DNA of 64,000 bases from Loxodes magnus (taxonomy: Eukaryota > Ciliophora > Karyorelictea > Loxodida > Loxodidae): the NCBI GenBank assembly GCA_946699065.1, contig CAMPDV010000046.1:868001-932000 (forward strand). The letters run 5' to 3'. The notes below the pieces were generated by a model. That model did no database searches. It had not been told where the DNA came from and saw nothing but the letters and a program-made list of their open reading frames with translations. The position numbers and the translations under genes were made by a program. Below, in pieces: positions 27,101 to 39,232 of this stretch (positions within the stretch are counted from its first letter, which is position 1; every line of letters starts with the position of its first letter).

Positions 27101-28463
27101 AGCATTTACTTCGTTCTTCTGCATATGTTTTCTACTTTTCTTTTTCACCTGCAAGGTACTTTTTACTGCAATCTATAAATAAAGATTTTAACTTCTATCT
27201 TTCAATTTCAGCTTCTTCAAAATTCTACAGGTAGCTATCTAAAGTAAATTCCATATCCTTATATATGCTTTCGAAGCAATCGAATTATACACACTTATGA
27301 ATGCAAATGTCTCTCTAGAATTTGTTCTATTTATCTATATTCTTGCACTGGGCAGCACATTCTGATCTTTTAGATGAGTATGTTACTGGTTTTTTCTTTT
27401 CCATATCTTTTCCCTCATAGCAGATTTTAAAATCATTTTTTCTAATTTCTCTCTCTTTTTCTTATTCTTTCACACTAGAAAAAACGAAATCTTGCTCTTC
27501 AAGATCATAATAGATTTTGTCATAGCATAATTTGTCAATACACTTGTGAACACACATATCTCTTTCCAACTTCATTGTTTTTGGTAAGTCCTTGCATCTG
27601 CTAGAACTACATTCAGATCTTTTATCTTGATATGATTTTTTCTATTTGGAAATAGTTCCTTTTTCAAAACATTCAATGAAGTTTGTTCGAAGTTCTAGTC
27701 TATGAGCTTCTTCCTCTTCTTTAGATGTATATTCTCTATCGTAAATATCAAGCAATCCGTAAACCATGCTCCAGCATTCATAGTTTACACATTTGTGAAG
27801 GCAAAAGTCACGAGCTAATTTGTCATCTTTATCGACATCCTTGCAGACTTTTCCTGCACATTCAGATCTTCTTGTAGTGTAACTTTTATCTACTTGCTAA
27901 AGATCATGCTTTTTCTAGTTTTTAAGGCAGTCAATAAACTAAGTCTTTTTATTCTCTCTCAAAGATCTCTCTTCATCCTTACTCTTAAAATTAGGGATGT
28001 TGTTATGCACGTCTCCATAAACTTAGTAATAGCAGACTCCGTTAATGCACTCATGAAGACACAGATCTCTTTGAAATTTATCTCCTTTTTCAATATCTTT
28101 GCATTTCCATTTAGAGCAATCTGATCTAAGTTCAGAATAACTTTTCTTATCCTTAGGTCCTTCTATGCATTCAACGAAAACCTGCTTCCTTCTTTCTCTT
28201 TCAATTAACTCCTCAATTTAATTAGCAAATTAAGGATTCATTCCTTCTATATCTCCATAAACAAGTTCAAAGCATTCAGGCGACGCACATTAGTGAAGAC
28301 AGATATCTCGCTCAAGAATATTTTCTTTAGGAATATCCTTGCAACGTCAACCAGCACATAAACTTCTTCTTTCTGCATATGTTGTTATTTTCGATTTATC
28401 TGGCATAGAACAATCGCTAATAACAAGAACAACTGAAATTAATAGAAGTATTTTCAGTTCCAT
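21135..28463 (-). CDS. Giant secreted protein of about 28 six-cysteine repeats
   Basis: One uninterrupted 7,329-nt frame encodes 2,442 residues. It begins with a clear signal peptide (MELKILLLISVVLVISDC). The rest is about 28 tandem repeats of roughly 84 residues, each with six cysteines in the order C-x4-C-x12/13-C-x3-C-x4-C-x35/40-C. Typical blocks are RRSECAGKVCKDV, LERDICLHKC, CYYQVYGD, an acidic EEEE or ERER helix, and FIECFE. Repeats differ in sequence but keep the cysteines, the CLHKC histidine and the CY(x)3-Y motif. The protein ends in a short unique acidic tail (FEEDHPFKTEL). No TM segment or GPI signal is seen at the C-terminus, so it is probably secreted or stored in extrusomes. 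Function unknown. Short eukaryotic secreted proteins with a CxxxCxxxxCY core may be distant relatives; I could not check this. Confidence 0.88.
21480..28320 (-). repeat. 28-copy coding repeat, mean period about 252 bp
   Basis: On the + strand, words close to acatttatgnaanaca, the complement of the C-x-H-x-C core, recur at about 21498, 21760, 22007, 22253, 22531 and 22768, and so on to about 28290. I count 28 occurrences at 235-280 bp spacing. Copies are diverged at the DNA level, unlike a recent satellite, so the array is old and kept by selection on the protein. Confidence 0.85.
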
Positions 28464-28830
28464 TTTATTATAATTATACTAATAGCAAATCTCCACTTTA
28501 AAATCTTTCATTTTCAACGAATTTTCAAAATCACTTTATATCAGTAAGCATCTCAAAATTCCATCTTCCTTTGTATATCTAAAGCTATCCTACATTCATA
28601 TAGCTATGTTATTCCATACTCATAGCTTCCTGCATGCTTTATTAGCATATACATTCATTTATTATATTCCAATAATAATCTAATATCTTCTGCTTAATCA
28701 GCTTCAATTTGATAGGTACTTCAAAGACTTAATAAACTTCAAAAGAGTAGATAAATGAATTACTAAGGTATTTAGACTTAATGTTAATTTATAGTTATAA
28801 ACTAAATTATAGTTAGTAATTCTTCATTTT
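28464..28830. other. Divergent spacer
   Basis: Sequence of 367 bp upstream of the cysteine-repeat gene, containing its presumed promoter. No element is recognisable by eye. Confidence 0.45.
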
Positions 28831-29758
28831 ATGATCGTAGATAAAGATTTAATTAAGATAGTTGCTGATAATAGTTGTTCTAATCTGAACCAATTTTCTC
28901 TCTTATTCTTCTACTTTCTTGCTTTAATTTCTATTGCTTAACAAGAAGCTTTTTCCTCTAACCTAAATGAAAATTCTGGTTTGCTAGGAAGAGGATTATT
29001 TTTTAATCAAAGTTGTGATTAAAATATTGTATTTGAATGTAAAAACTAAAACTAAAATGGGAGATAATTTCTTAAATAGGAATTAAGAGATTATATTTAT
29101 AGAAAGGGAGACATTTCTTTAGCTCTATTAATGCTCTTTATTTACTAAGCTTTGCTAATAATTAGAAAACTATTATTGCCATTATATGGTAATTTAGTCT
29201 ATTTCTTAAGAATAGTTTTAACTTGAGAGATAGTATATCTAATATTAATAATGCTAATTAAACTTTATTTAGAAGTAACTTTTTAAACTTAATCTATTAT
29301 TTTCTTTTAATAGAATTGTCAAAGAAATTTGCCTAATAATTAAAGAGGAAGCAGGAAACTATAAAGCAGTAGCATAGAAATATAGCTAATGCGAACCTTT
29401 ATAAATAGTTTCTAGTTATAAAATGCCTATTTGAAGCTATTATGATGAGGATATATACATTTCAGCACTAGTGATTTCATCTATTGACTTTGGGGATGTA
29501 AAGAAAATGCAAATGAGTATTATAAGCTTAATTCTAATTCTTGATAAAATCATTTCATTAGCAATCTTAATTCTCTACTAATATTATACAAGATTCAAGG
29601 TATATTTTACACAAAGGAATGTAATTAGTAGCTATTTTAAGAAATACCTATAATAGTGCGGATTATTTCTGGAAGCAAATCTATATCAATTAAGATTCCT
29701 AACCTGCCTTGAAAAATCCTATTATAAAGCCTATTAAAACTATATTTAAATAATATGA
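28831..29758 (+). CDS. Tentative membrane or secreted protein, unknown family
   Basis: With a 22-nt intron (29189-29210, gtaatttagtctatttcttaag) a 301-residue frame runs from ATG 28831 to TGA 29756-29758. It has a hydrophobic N-terminal segment that could be a late signal anchor (FSLLFFYFLALISIA), a cysteine-containing region (FNQSCDQNIVFECKNQ), a second hydrophobic segment (ISLALLMLFIYQALLII) and a third (ISLILILDKIISLAILILY). The stretch SSYKMPIWSYYDEDIYISAL looks protein-like and reads one TGA as Trp. I recognise no family. The exact start, the unusual intron length and even its coding status are uncertain. Confidence 0.4.
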
Positions 29759-32700
29759 TAAACACTAAGGAAATATTTAAAAATTAAAGCTTAATAGTTT
29801 GTGTTTATAAGAGAAAAGGAAATAACTTAAACATCCTAATAAAATATGATAATTAATAATTCTCTTTAAAGTACTAAATTATAAATAAAATGCTTCTGCT
29901 ATTACTGCAATGTATCCTATTTTCAGATATCATTAACTATTAAGCTGCCTATTTATAATTTATTAGATTACTAATCTTAATAGTTTATAGTATATTAAAT
30001 AGTTTAAATATTTAATATTATAGCTTTAAAAAGCATTCTAAGTACTCTATTATTATAGCTCTTTTATTATTAGAACTATTTAGTTATTATTTCTTTGAAG
30101 TTAGCCCTTTAAAAGGTTTTAGATATATAAAAAGCAAAGAGGATGTTAATTACAATTAATATCTTTTCTAAAATATCTGAATTTACTAGTTGACTACTAA
30201 AATGAACCATCAAAATACTTGAGGCATAGGATAATTTAGAACTAAATCTATATAAATTAAACTTTATCTTTATGCTTAGTAGAAAAATGTTGCTTAAATC
30301 AAGCAAGAGTCTAAACTAAAAACCCAAAAGTTACATTTTTTACTATTTAAATAAGTTTTAAAGTTATCCAAAGAAATTAAAAATCTATTCATGTATAAAC
30401 TAACTACTTACCAATAAATAGTTTCATATCAGCTTAAACCAAGACTTGCTATTTGCTATTTTGTTCTTTTGAGTAAAAAAAGTTAATTTTAGTATTTATT
30501 TATTCTAATTTTATTTTTAGCCAATACCAAGACAACAGTATATAAGTAACTGTCTTTAATCTAATAATTAATAAAGCAAAATAAGTTTTTAGTCTCTATT
30601 TTTAAATTTAAGCATCAAATTCTACCAGCAGTTGATTTATTTTGTTGTCTTTATTGATAATTATTAAGCATTTAGCTTTGTCTTGTATAAATGATTGACC
30701 ATTTCTTAATCTAATGAAGATTTAAAATTCTTAACTAGCATTGCTTGATATCTTTACTGTAATAAAGCTCAAGATGATTAAGGCATATATAATGATTATC
30801 ATAGTAAGCCCTCAGTAATTACTAACTTTAATGATTATAAGTATTAGCTATTTAACCTTTTTAGCTGATTTATTAATGTTCAGCTAATTTTAGCTTCCTA
30901 ATGGAAATGCTTTATTCTAATGCTAATTATTATATCTCATTTCTAATTTACTTGCATTAAATTACTAAATCCTTGCTTTGTGCTTATATCTTTATTCCTT
31001 TGAATGTATTTGGTAGTTTGAGATAAATATAATATAGTTAAAATAAAAAGCTATGTATGAGATATAGAAATAAGATATATTAAAATGCTTAAAGAATAAT
31101 TAAGAAACTAATACTAAATAAGGGTTAATACACACTATCACAGTATTTACTATGATAGGATACTTATAATTATCTTCTTTAGAGCTAAGTTAAACCTTTC
31201 TATGAAGAATACTAAGTTTAATCCTATATACTAAGTCTAAAATATAATCTTCTATTTCTAACTAAGTAGATAAATAAAAGACTCAAGCTAATCTCCTTTT
31301 TCAAATAATTTTAGCGATTATCATGCATTTAATTAAAAAAATTATCTATATAACGAAGAAAAGACTCATTTATGATAGTCGCTGTTTAAAATTCTTGCAA
31401 ACAATGAAAAGAGAAAATGTTATTGGAAAGTACATAAAACAAAAAATAAAATATTGATAGTTTAAAGCATAGCCTCACTATTTATTTTATTAGCTATATA
31501 AATATATCTGTAATATAGTTAAAAACCTTGCTTTTTATTATCTATTCTTATAATAGAATTATAACTTTCACTTTAATACTATGAATGCTTTGAAATCTGA
31601 TAAAAGTAGCTTATTCCACAAGGAGATAAAGAGTTAGATAATTTAATTTTGATTTCTTAAATTGAATTACTATGAAACCTTATATAAGTATATCTTTTAT
31701 TTTAAATGTTTAAATTTCAAATTTTATACATGAGAAGTTGATTGAGATTAAAAAAAGCTTCGAAGTATCTTAACGTATGGTATATTTTAAACTTATTAAA
31801 GCTATCTCCTAGAAAATCCAAAGAATGATGACATTTAATTTCAATGTTACTTAATTTTTAGCATGTTTTAATTAACTGCTACTTATAAAATTCTTCAGTT
31901 AAAATGTCTTCTTAATGACTAATTTAAAAAATAAAGAAGATCCTTTATTCTTTCAGTATATACTTTAAGTATAGCTTATTCTATGCTAAAACTCAATAAT
32001 ATTAAAACTTCTTGTACCTTCAATATTAAGAAGTTATAATTGATAGCTGGATATAAGCGAATTAGTTTGCTTCTTATAAGATCTCTATATTTTTAATCCT
32101 TCTTTTGTTTTAATTCTCTTAAGAAGTTAAATTAACTACCTATACTTATTATAAAGCTGATTTTATTTCAATTAAGCAGTTAAAAGATATTAAAAGCATT
32201 AGGTCTTAGTTATCTTTAATAGTTAAATAGGTGTAGATATCTATTTATAATAATTATCGATCTTTCTCTTTTTAAAGCATAAAAGTAATAATTGCTTATT
32301 TACCTGACCAAATAGATTCAATTGCCTATTTAGAGAATAATATAAACCTAGTGCTTTATGATTAGCATTATTGGAAAGATAGAACTAAAGGTTTGGAAGT
32401 TTAATCTTTTATTATCTAAACATTTAAATGAATCTTCTAGTTGTTGAATTAAACTGGCTTTAAATATATATAAAATATATCTTATAAGCAATTAAGTTCA
32501 TATAGTAATTTATGCTCTATCGATATCTATTTTATATAAGTAAATCAGTTTATACTTAAGACTAACTATTCTAACTAAAATTTTATAATTGCTTTCTATA
32601 CTCTATTAAAAGGATATTTTTACACTAATGATAAGTAGATTATGCACTAAACTAGGAATATGGATAGTCCCTAGAAAAGTTGAATAGACTTTATTTTAGT

Positions 32701-34145
32701 TAAAAAGAATGAAAAAGATAGGATATTTAGTTAGCTTTACTATTTATTAATTTTATATTATCTAGAATATATTAAATTGCAGTAACAACTATATATCTTA
32801 TTAAAAACGCTATGCTTTTTCTTTAGAGGCTATTACTTTCAATTATTTCATTTACTCTTTATACAATCCTTTATATATGTTAAGAGTGTGAACTACAAAC
32901 TTTAATGGGAAGTAAAAATCTAGATAAAGATCAAATTAACTTTGGTCTTTAAATTGCTTAATTTAATGGATTGTTTAGATGCTTGATGCAAATGCTTTTG
33001 AATTTGTAATATGAATTTTCTTCCCTTGATTTACTAAATAATATCTTTAAAATCTCATTTTTTATTTCTTATCCATTTGCATTTAAAGACTTTTTAAAGA
33101 ATACAGTGGAAGGAATTTGCAAAGCAGGTTATTTTAATTAATAAAGGTATCTTCTAATAAATAATGAACAATTGATATTTCATATTATTAGTTAAGGCTT
33201 TACTTTTTACTATTTAACTCCCTCTATCTTCAAACCCTAAACATCTTATATCTAATATACATTGGAAAGCAGCAATCTCCTTAACTTTCCATTTAATGCA
33301 AATAAATCTATCTATCAAGCTTGGACATATCACTAATAAGCTTTCATTTTATATAAGTAAATTACTTTTTAGTCCTTTTAACTGCTTTGAATTAGATAAT
33401 CTAACTGCTGGCTTTTCTTTTATTGAAGTTAGTTCATATAGAAATACTAGCGCTTATAGGTTAGAAAGCCTTGCAAAAATATCCTCAAGTAGAGGTTATA
33501 CATAACTAAAAACAGTTATTCAATTTAACTCTCTTTTTATTACTAAATGTAAACAAGAGTAGCTTAAAATAATTTTCTACCCTTTAATTGTTAATTTCTA
33601 ATTATACAACAAAATTAAACTAACTAAGTAAGAACCTACTTCATGCTCTTATTCACCTAATAGCACAAAATAATTAAAAGCTAATAATATGCAAACTATT
33701 CCAAATGAAGCTATCTTACTCCCTTAATTTATTTAGGGATATACATTGCATCTGCTTAAGTTTAAGTATCTAGTTTATAATTACTAACTCATTAAAGTCT
33801 AATTATTAGCTATAAGAGCAAGAGATTTGGCTAAAAGCTTATAAGAATTTTAATTCGCAGCAGAAGTTTATTACTATTTGTTTAGAGCTATGTGAAGGTA
33901 ATTGACAATATAAGCAGACATTTATAGTTATTTAATTGGGTAGTGATAGTTATGTGAGCAAGTAATTTAATACTTTTAGTCATTCCAAAAGTGCATAAAA
34001 GTATATTTTGGAGAATAATTTAAGGCGTATCAGTAAATTATGGCTCCATTTATATTACTAAGTGATAAAAATAGTAGCATAAATTCTTTGTAAATTGCAG
34101 ATAAAAGCTCTTAAGAAATAAGTCCAAAGATTACAATTTAATAAT
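29759..34145. other. Longest spacer (4.4 kb), possible gene remnant inside
   Basis: AT-rich and full of TTAATTAG, AAGCTTA and AGCT words. Most of it looks non-coding. Around 32880-33380 a + strand frame gives unusually protein-like translation (MGSKNLDKDQINFGLQIAQF and FAFKDFLKNTVEGICKAGYF), but I cannot find its start or family. See the findings. Confidence 0.45.
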
Positions 34146-35711
34146 ATGAATATTGAAGAGATTAATTAGATGGAAGGGAAAGCATATCACAACCAATAGT
34201 CTGCTATGCATATTCAATAGTAAGAGCCACCTAGCTTGGAACCAAACAATTCAATCTATAAGAAAAGATTTATCACCAAAACAATGACGATGTCAGATAA
34301 AAATCGGTTTAAACAAGGATGAAATTTCAAGAATTGAGTACTAAAAAGAGCAGACTCGTTTGATATGGAATCTGACGAAAAACAGAGATTAAAGGGAGAA
34401 AACATATAAAATCCCTTTAGGAATGTGGTGACTATACCGGAAAATTTGAATTAGCAAGAGTTTCTGGAAACTGAAATATAAATCAACCAAAATAATTACT
34501 GGTAAAATTTTAAAAATAAAGTTCTAATTTAAAAGGATCAAAAAGAAAAAAAGAGTTTAAGGTAAAGTATTTTATAAATACCTTAGTAGTAATATGATGA
34601 AAGTGCTGAGGACTCTGATTCTTCTAAGCCTAAAATGTTAAAAAAGTAGAGGTCTAAGTCATCTGGAAAGATCGTAATAAAACCCCAGAGAAACTAAACT
34701 GATTATAACAATGAAAATAGATTCTCCAGTTAGAAAAAATGAACTGAAAAAGAGGATGAGCTATTTTTGAAGTTAAAGATGGAAAATCCAGCTATAAAAT
34801 GGCATGAACTAAGAGATATAATCAATTAAGAGATACATAATGGAAACAAAATGCGAACAGGGAAAAATGTAAGAGAACGATGAAATAATCATTTAGATCC
34901 TTCCCTTAAAAAGAGTAACTGAACTGTTGAAGAAGATTTAATTCTCCTCTCAAAGTTTAAAGAACTAGGTTAAAAAAAATGGGCATTAATCGCAAGTTGT
35001 ATTGAGGGAAGAAACGAAAACTAAACTAGAAACAGAGGAAAAATGCTTCTCAAATAGATTTAAAAAATGGGATAAGATATTAATATGATTGATTTAAAAC
35101 AAATTGTAGTTAAGCTACACGATTAAACTGTTGAAGTTAAAGTTGAAGGATTATTGTAGAAAGAATCTTAGCTTCCTAGTTAGAGTGTAAATCGATCTAG
35201 TCAGTTAGTCAATTTATAAAGCAAAAGTTCCAAAAATAAGCCTTAGACTTAATTCGAAGAAATTTCTTTATAGCAAGCAAGTTAAGCGTAAGAATACAAA
35301 ATAAAATAACCTTTAGAGTAATAATTAATTGAATAAGAGAAGCAAAAGTCTTTAAAAGAAATAGGGCAAAAATATTAAATAATCATAGAAAGTGCAGATT
35401 TACAGTAAAGCGAAAACAGTTAAATTGTTTCTAAATTACACTCTACTGAATAATCTGCTTAGGATTTAGCTTAAAAGGAAGTTACTTAATAAGATGAAAA
35501 GACTATCAAAATTAAGTAAGTGCTTGAATATGAAGCATAGAATTCTAACATATCAAGTTAGCTGAATATGAACGAACTTTAGCTTGATAGCAGCGAATTA
35601 GTTCTTTTAGAAGGCCAAAATATTAGCGACTTTGTTTACAAAAATCCAACTTAGGACGAAATACTTACAAGTGAAGAAATATTCAAATTTTTTGATTAGG
35701 AAAACAGCTGA
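34146..35711 (+). CDS. MYB DNA-binding protein, two repeats (R2R3-like)
   Basis: A 521-residue intronless protein with two adjacent MYB repeats in the middle. Repeat 1 starts at residue 199 (KKWTEKEDELFLKLK) and continues through WHELRDI, KNVRERWNNHLDP. Repeat 2 starts at about residue 259 (SNWTVEEDLILLSKFKELGQ), then KKWALIASCIEGRNENQTRN. It is a probable nuclear sequence-specific DNA-binding protein. Flanks are polar and disordered, with a basic region KSSGKIVIKPQR before the repeats and an acidic, Gln-rich C-terminal part. Three structural tryptophans are TGA codons (34740-34742, 34881-34883, 34920-34922) while others are TGG, which makes this the clearest evidence here for TGA = Trp. It ends AGC TGA. 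Confidence 0.92.
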
Positions 35712-38545
35712 TCATATGAAAAAATCTTAATTAAACTTAAATTGATTTTTCTAACCTTTATCTTTTAACCAACACTCTGATCGCTTTATTGAAAACGTGG
35801 AAAATTTCCTTAATTTCTTTTATCCTATCTTACTGCAGCAACATGTACCTCGACAAAATTTTCTCATTATTGCATTGAGTTAATTAACTTAGCTAAAATT
35901 GGATATTTTCCTGTAAAAGGTTTGGCTTACTTAAAAAACAAAGGATAGAATTATTAAGCTTGCTTGAAGATAAACTATAGTTTATTTTCCTTTTACTTCT
36001 TCCTACTTTATTAGAAGTACATTTACTTCTTCCTACTTTATTAGAAGTACATTTACTTCTTCCTACTTTATTAGAAGTACATTTACTTCTTCTATTTTAA
36101 GCCTCTTGAAAAGGATTAAGACTATTCAATTCTCTATAAGAAGTTAATCCAAGATCCTCACATTTTTAAAATAGAAATTTCAATTTGTTATCTTTACTTA
36201 GCAACCGATTTAAATTAGAGCTTATTAGAGAAGCCCAATTTTTAAGGTAAGAGATTCTCATCCATATTCTAGTCAGAAAGAGAACTGAAATTAACTTGCT
36301 TTGGTAAAGTGATTAAAATTAATTTATATACTAAAAAGTGAAGCTAATAACTAAGTCTTTACTTGTTCTCAATATAGCTAAGCAAAAAATAGTACTTAAA
36401 TAGAAATTCATATTTAATCTTTATCTAAGGACAGGCAGATGAGGGAAAATAAGCTCAGTGTTCTACATTTACTCCCTAATTATTCTATATAATAAATACT
36501 ATTGAAGAAGAATGAATAAAAGTAAGATGCTTAATTGCCTAATCAAATTAAAATAATACTAATAAGGGAACTTACTCAAATAAATCCATAGTAATTACCT
36601 ATTTAATGTAAGTTCCAGATATGATGCTATTAAGCCTTAATACTTAAATGAATTAGCCTATTCATGAAAAAGTATGATTTGAATAAAAAACCATTTATCT
36701 TAATTTAATTATCCCTAGTTAGTGATATCTTTTATCTTTTTACTATGATATAATTATTGAATCATTTTTTACATGCTTAAGATTAGAAAGAGCAATTTAA
36801 CTGATTAACACTGACTCACTATTTAATTAAATTAATAAAGCTATTTGAGAAGTGAAAGGAAGAGAAAGGAAAATGTCTTAAGTAATAAAAGATATTAATA
36901 GGAAAATGAGAGCAAGAAAAGCTTATATACTAAGCTAGATACATCTATTTGTTTTATATTACTTTCCTTATAGCCTAAATAACAAAGTTTACTACGTAAG
37001 CATATAATCAGAGAAAATAAATAAATATCATTCACGCCTTAATCTTAGGCATATTCTCCTCATGCTTATATGGATTTCAAAAGTAATTTATTGAAAAGAA
37101 TTAAGGAATTTGAACGGATTAAGATGAATTATAATGTATAGTAATTTTATAATTTAATAGTAATGAAATGATAAATAAAAGGAGTATTTATAGATAAGCA
37201 TGCATATCTATTCCATAGTGCAATGCTTAATATATTTGAGCTGCTAATTAAAGCATCCTTATTTAGTGTCTTTATTATCTATTAGTCAATCACTTATATA
37301 ACTCTCAAATATTAAAATTTTAGAAATCCAGTTCTGTCATAAGCACAAAAGAAGAAAGTAGTGAAATGCCTAAGTAATTTTAAAAGTTATATCATATTTT
37401 AATTATAATAAGCAAAAAATAATGCTATTTAAACTTCAAACCCTATAGGAAAATATCAGCTTTGCTGCTTCTATTTAGAGAGAATTTAGGTTTTAAAATT
37501 TAAATTTTTAAATAATTCATATAGTAATAGAATTAGCTTAACACTGCTTTAACTTAGATCTGAAATTAGAGATAGATTACTATAGAAAAGATAAAATAGT
37601 AAAGCAAGTTTGTATTGGTAATTAATTAAACATAGATGTATCATTGAGAACATTCAAGAAGAAAGCTAGAATTTTAAAACTAGTTGCTATATTGATTAAC
37701 TCATAATATTAAAGCTATTGTTATCTAATCTTATAAAGCAAGATTAAGATTTAAATCATATTTAAATGCTATTTTGCTTTTCATGCTATAAGTTAAAATA
37801 TTATTAAATTTATTATATTATAATTTAGTGGAAGAAACAAATCCTCAGACTAATTCAATAATATTTAGAAGGAATTAATTTTATGTTAATAAAAGTAGAC
37901 AAAACTTATTAATACATCTATAAGAAAAAGAAACAAAAAATAATATATTTGATTATAGTTCCTTATACTTTCTCCCTTTATAGCTTTATATCACATTAAA
38001 AAGGGAGCTGATTAATACTAGTCAAATTATTAAGAAGGAAGTCAATGGAGATTTCAATTAAGGATTTATATACAAAAAATGAAGATAATTTAATTAAAAA
38101 AACTCAAATCACTTTAATTAATTACTTATAAACACTTTAGAGAAATCTTATTTAACGCTGATGGAAAATGTAGCACTCCATCTTGGATTTAATCATTTTA
38201 TTATAGATAGTATAAATACTAGAGTTTGAAAGAGTTAGAATTTAATTTTGATTTTTTATTAGCCTTTTCTTCTTAACGTAATTTGAAGAAATATCATCTA
38301 AATAGAGAAAATCTTGGAATTTAATTTATTTTAGAAGCAAATTGACTCTTTTAATCTTACGAGAATTTAAATATTTATGATGTATCTTTATGTCTTTTAG
38401 CGATCATCTTACTTGAAATGTTTATATTTTATTATATTATTAAAGTAAAACTTCTGTATTAATGATTATTTAATCTCATTTACATTTTGTTATTTATGCA
38501 AGTAATTAAACAAAGAGAATTAATTATAGATAGACAAGCCAAAAT
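35712..38545. other. Spacer of 2.8 kb with a short tandem repeat
   Basis: AT-rich non-coding sequence. The only ordered structure I see is the 30-bp triplication at 35992-36080, listed separately. Confidence 0.5.
35992..36080. repeat. 30-bp direct repeat, three copies
   Basis: Three near-identical copies of a 30-bp unit (tttacttcttcctacttta followed by ttagaagtaca). Each unit contains the inverted pair acttct and agaagt, so a single strand could fold into small hairpins. It begins 281 bp after the MYB stop codon. No function is evident. Confidence 0.85.
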
Positions 38546-39232
38546 TCATTTCAAATTTTGTGGAGTAACGTTGATATTTTCAAAGAAATTGCTTAGCTCC
38601 TAATATGTTATTTCAGTAGTATCCTCTCCTTTTATGATTGTCATATATCTTTTAGCATCTTCTTCTGTAATTTCTTCACTGAATACTTTAAATATTTTCA
38701 TTAAATCCTATATATCTACTTTTCCTTATTATTTCTTATCTAAAAAACTAAAAACTTGTTTGATAGAATTTTCTCTCTCTAATGGTTCTGTTCACTAGCT
38801 TGTACATGAATCAACAAATTCCTCGAAAGAGATGTCTTACTTCCCATTTTTAAAAGCTTTTAAATCCTCAAAGGATTGTTAATCCTCTGTATCAATCTAT
38901 TAAAAAGACTTCTAAGAAGTGAAAGGTTATACAGAAGAGCCTTATAAATTCCTCTAATATCTAATTTAATCTATATTAATCTAGCTTTAATAGCTAGGTA
39001 CTTAGAGTAAGTTAAAAGATGGCTATTATTGGTATACTTGCTTTTTCTTTGGTCTGATCTCGTTCAAAATATTGTTTACTTTATTTATGTTAATATTGCT
39101 TTCATCAGCTAGAAGCTCAAAAGCATTTTGCAGGTCTGATATCTCCAATTGCATTTTTTAACTCTGTGTTAGCTTAATTTCTGGAAAGCAATTCTTTTTG
39201 AAATACGTTGGACTTGAGATGCTTTTGTCCAT
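38546..39232 (-). CDS. EF-hand (calmodulin/centrin-like) protein
   Basis: A 228-residue intronless protein. The C-terminal part has the EF-hand pattern: FKNGKQDISFEEFVD, then IKQVFSFLDKKQQGKVDIQD, LMKIFKVFSEEITEEDAK, and finally ITYQELSNFFENIN. An earlier weak hand is at LQNAFELLADESNININKVN. The loops are poor: DKKQQGKVDIQD has Lys and Gln at positions 3 and 5 and Asp instead of Glu at 12, so calcium binding is probably weak or lost. The first 120 residues include a Gln/Ser-rich linker. It may be a cytoskeletal light-chain-like regulator. Family is likely; the calcium role is doubtful. Confidence 0.8.
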
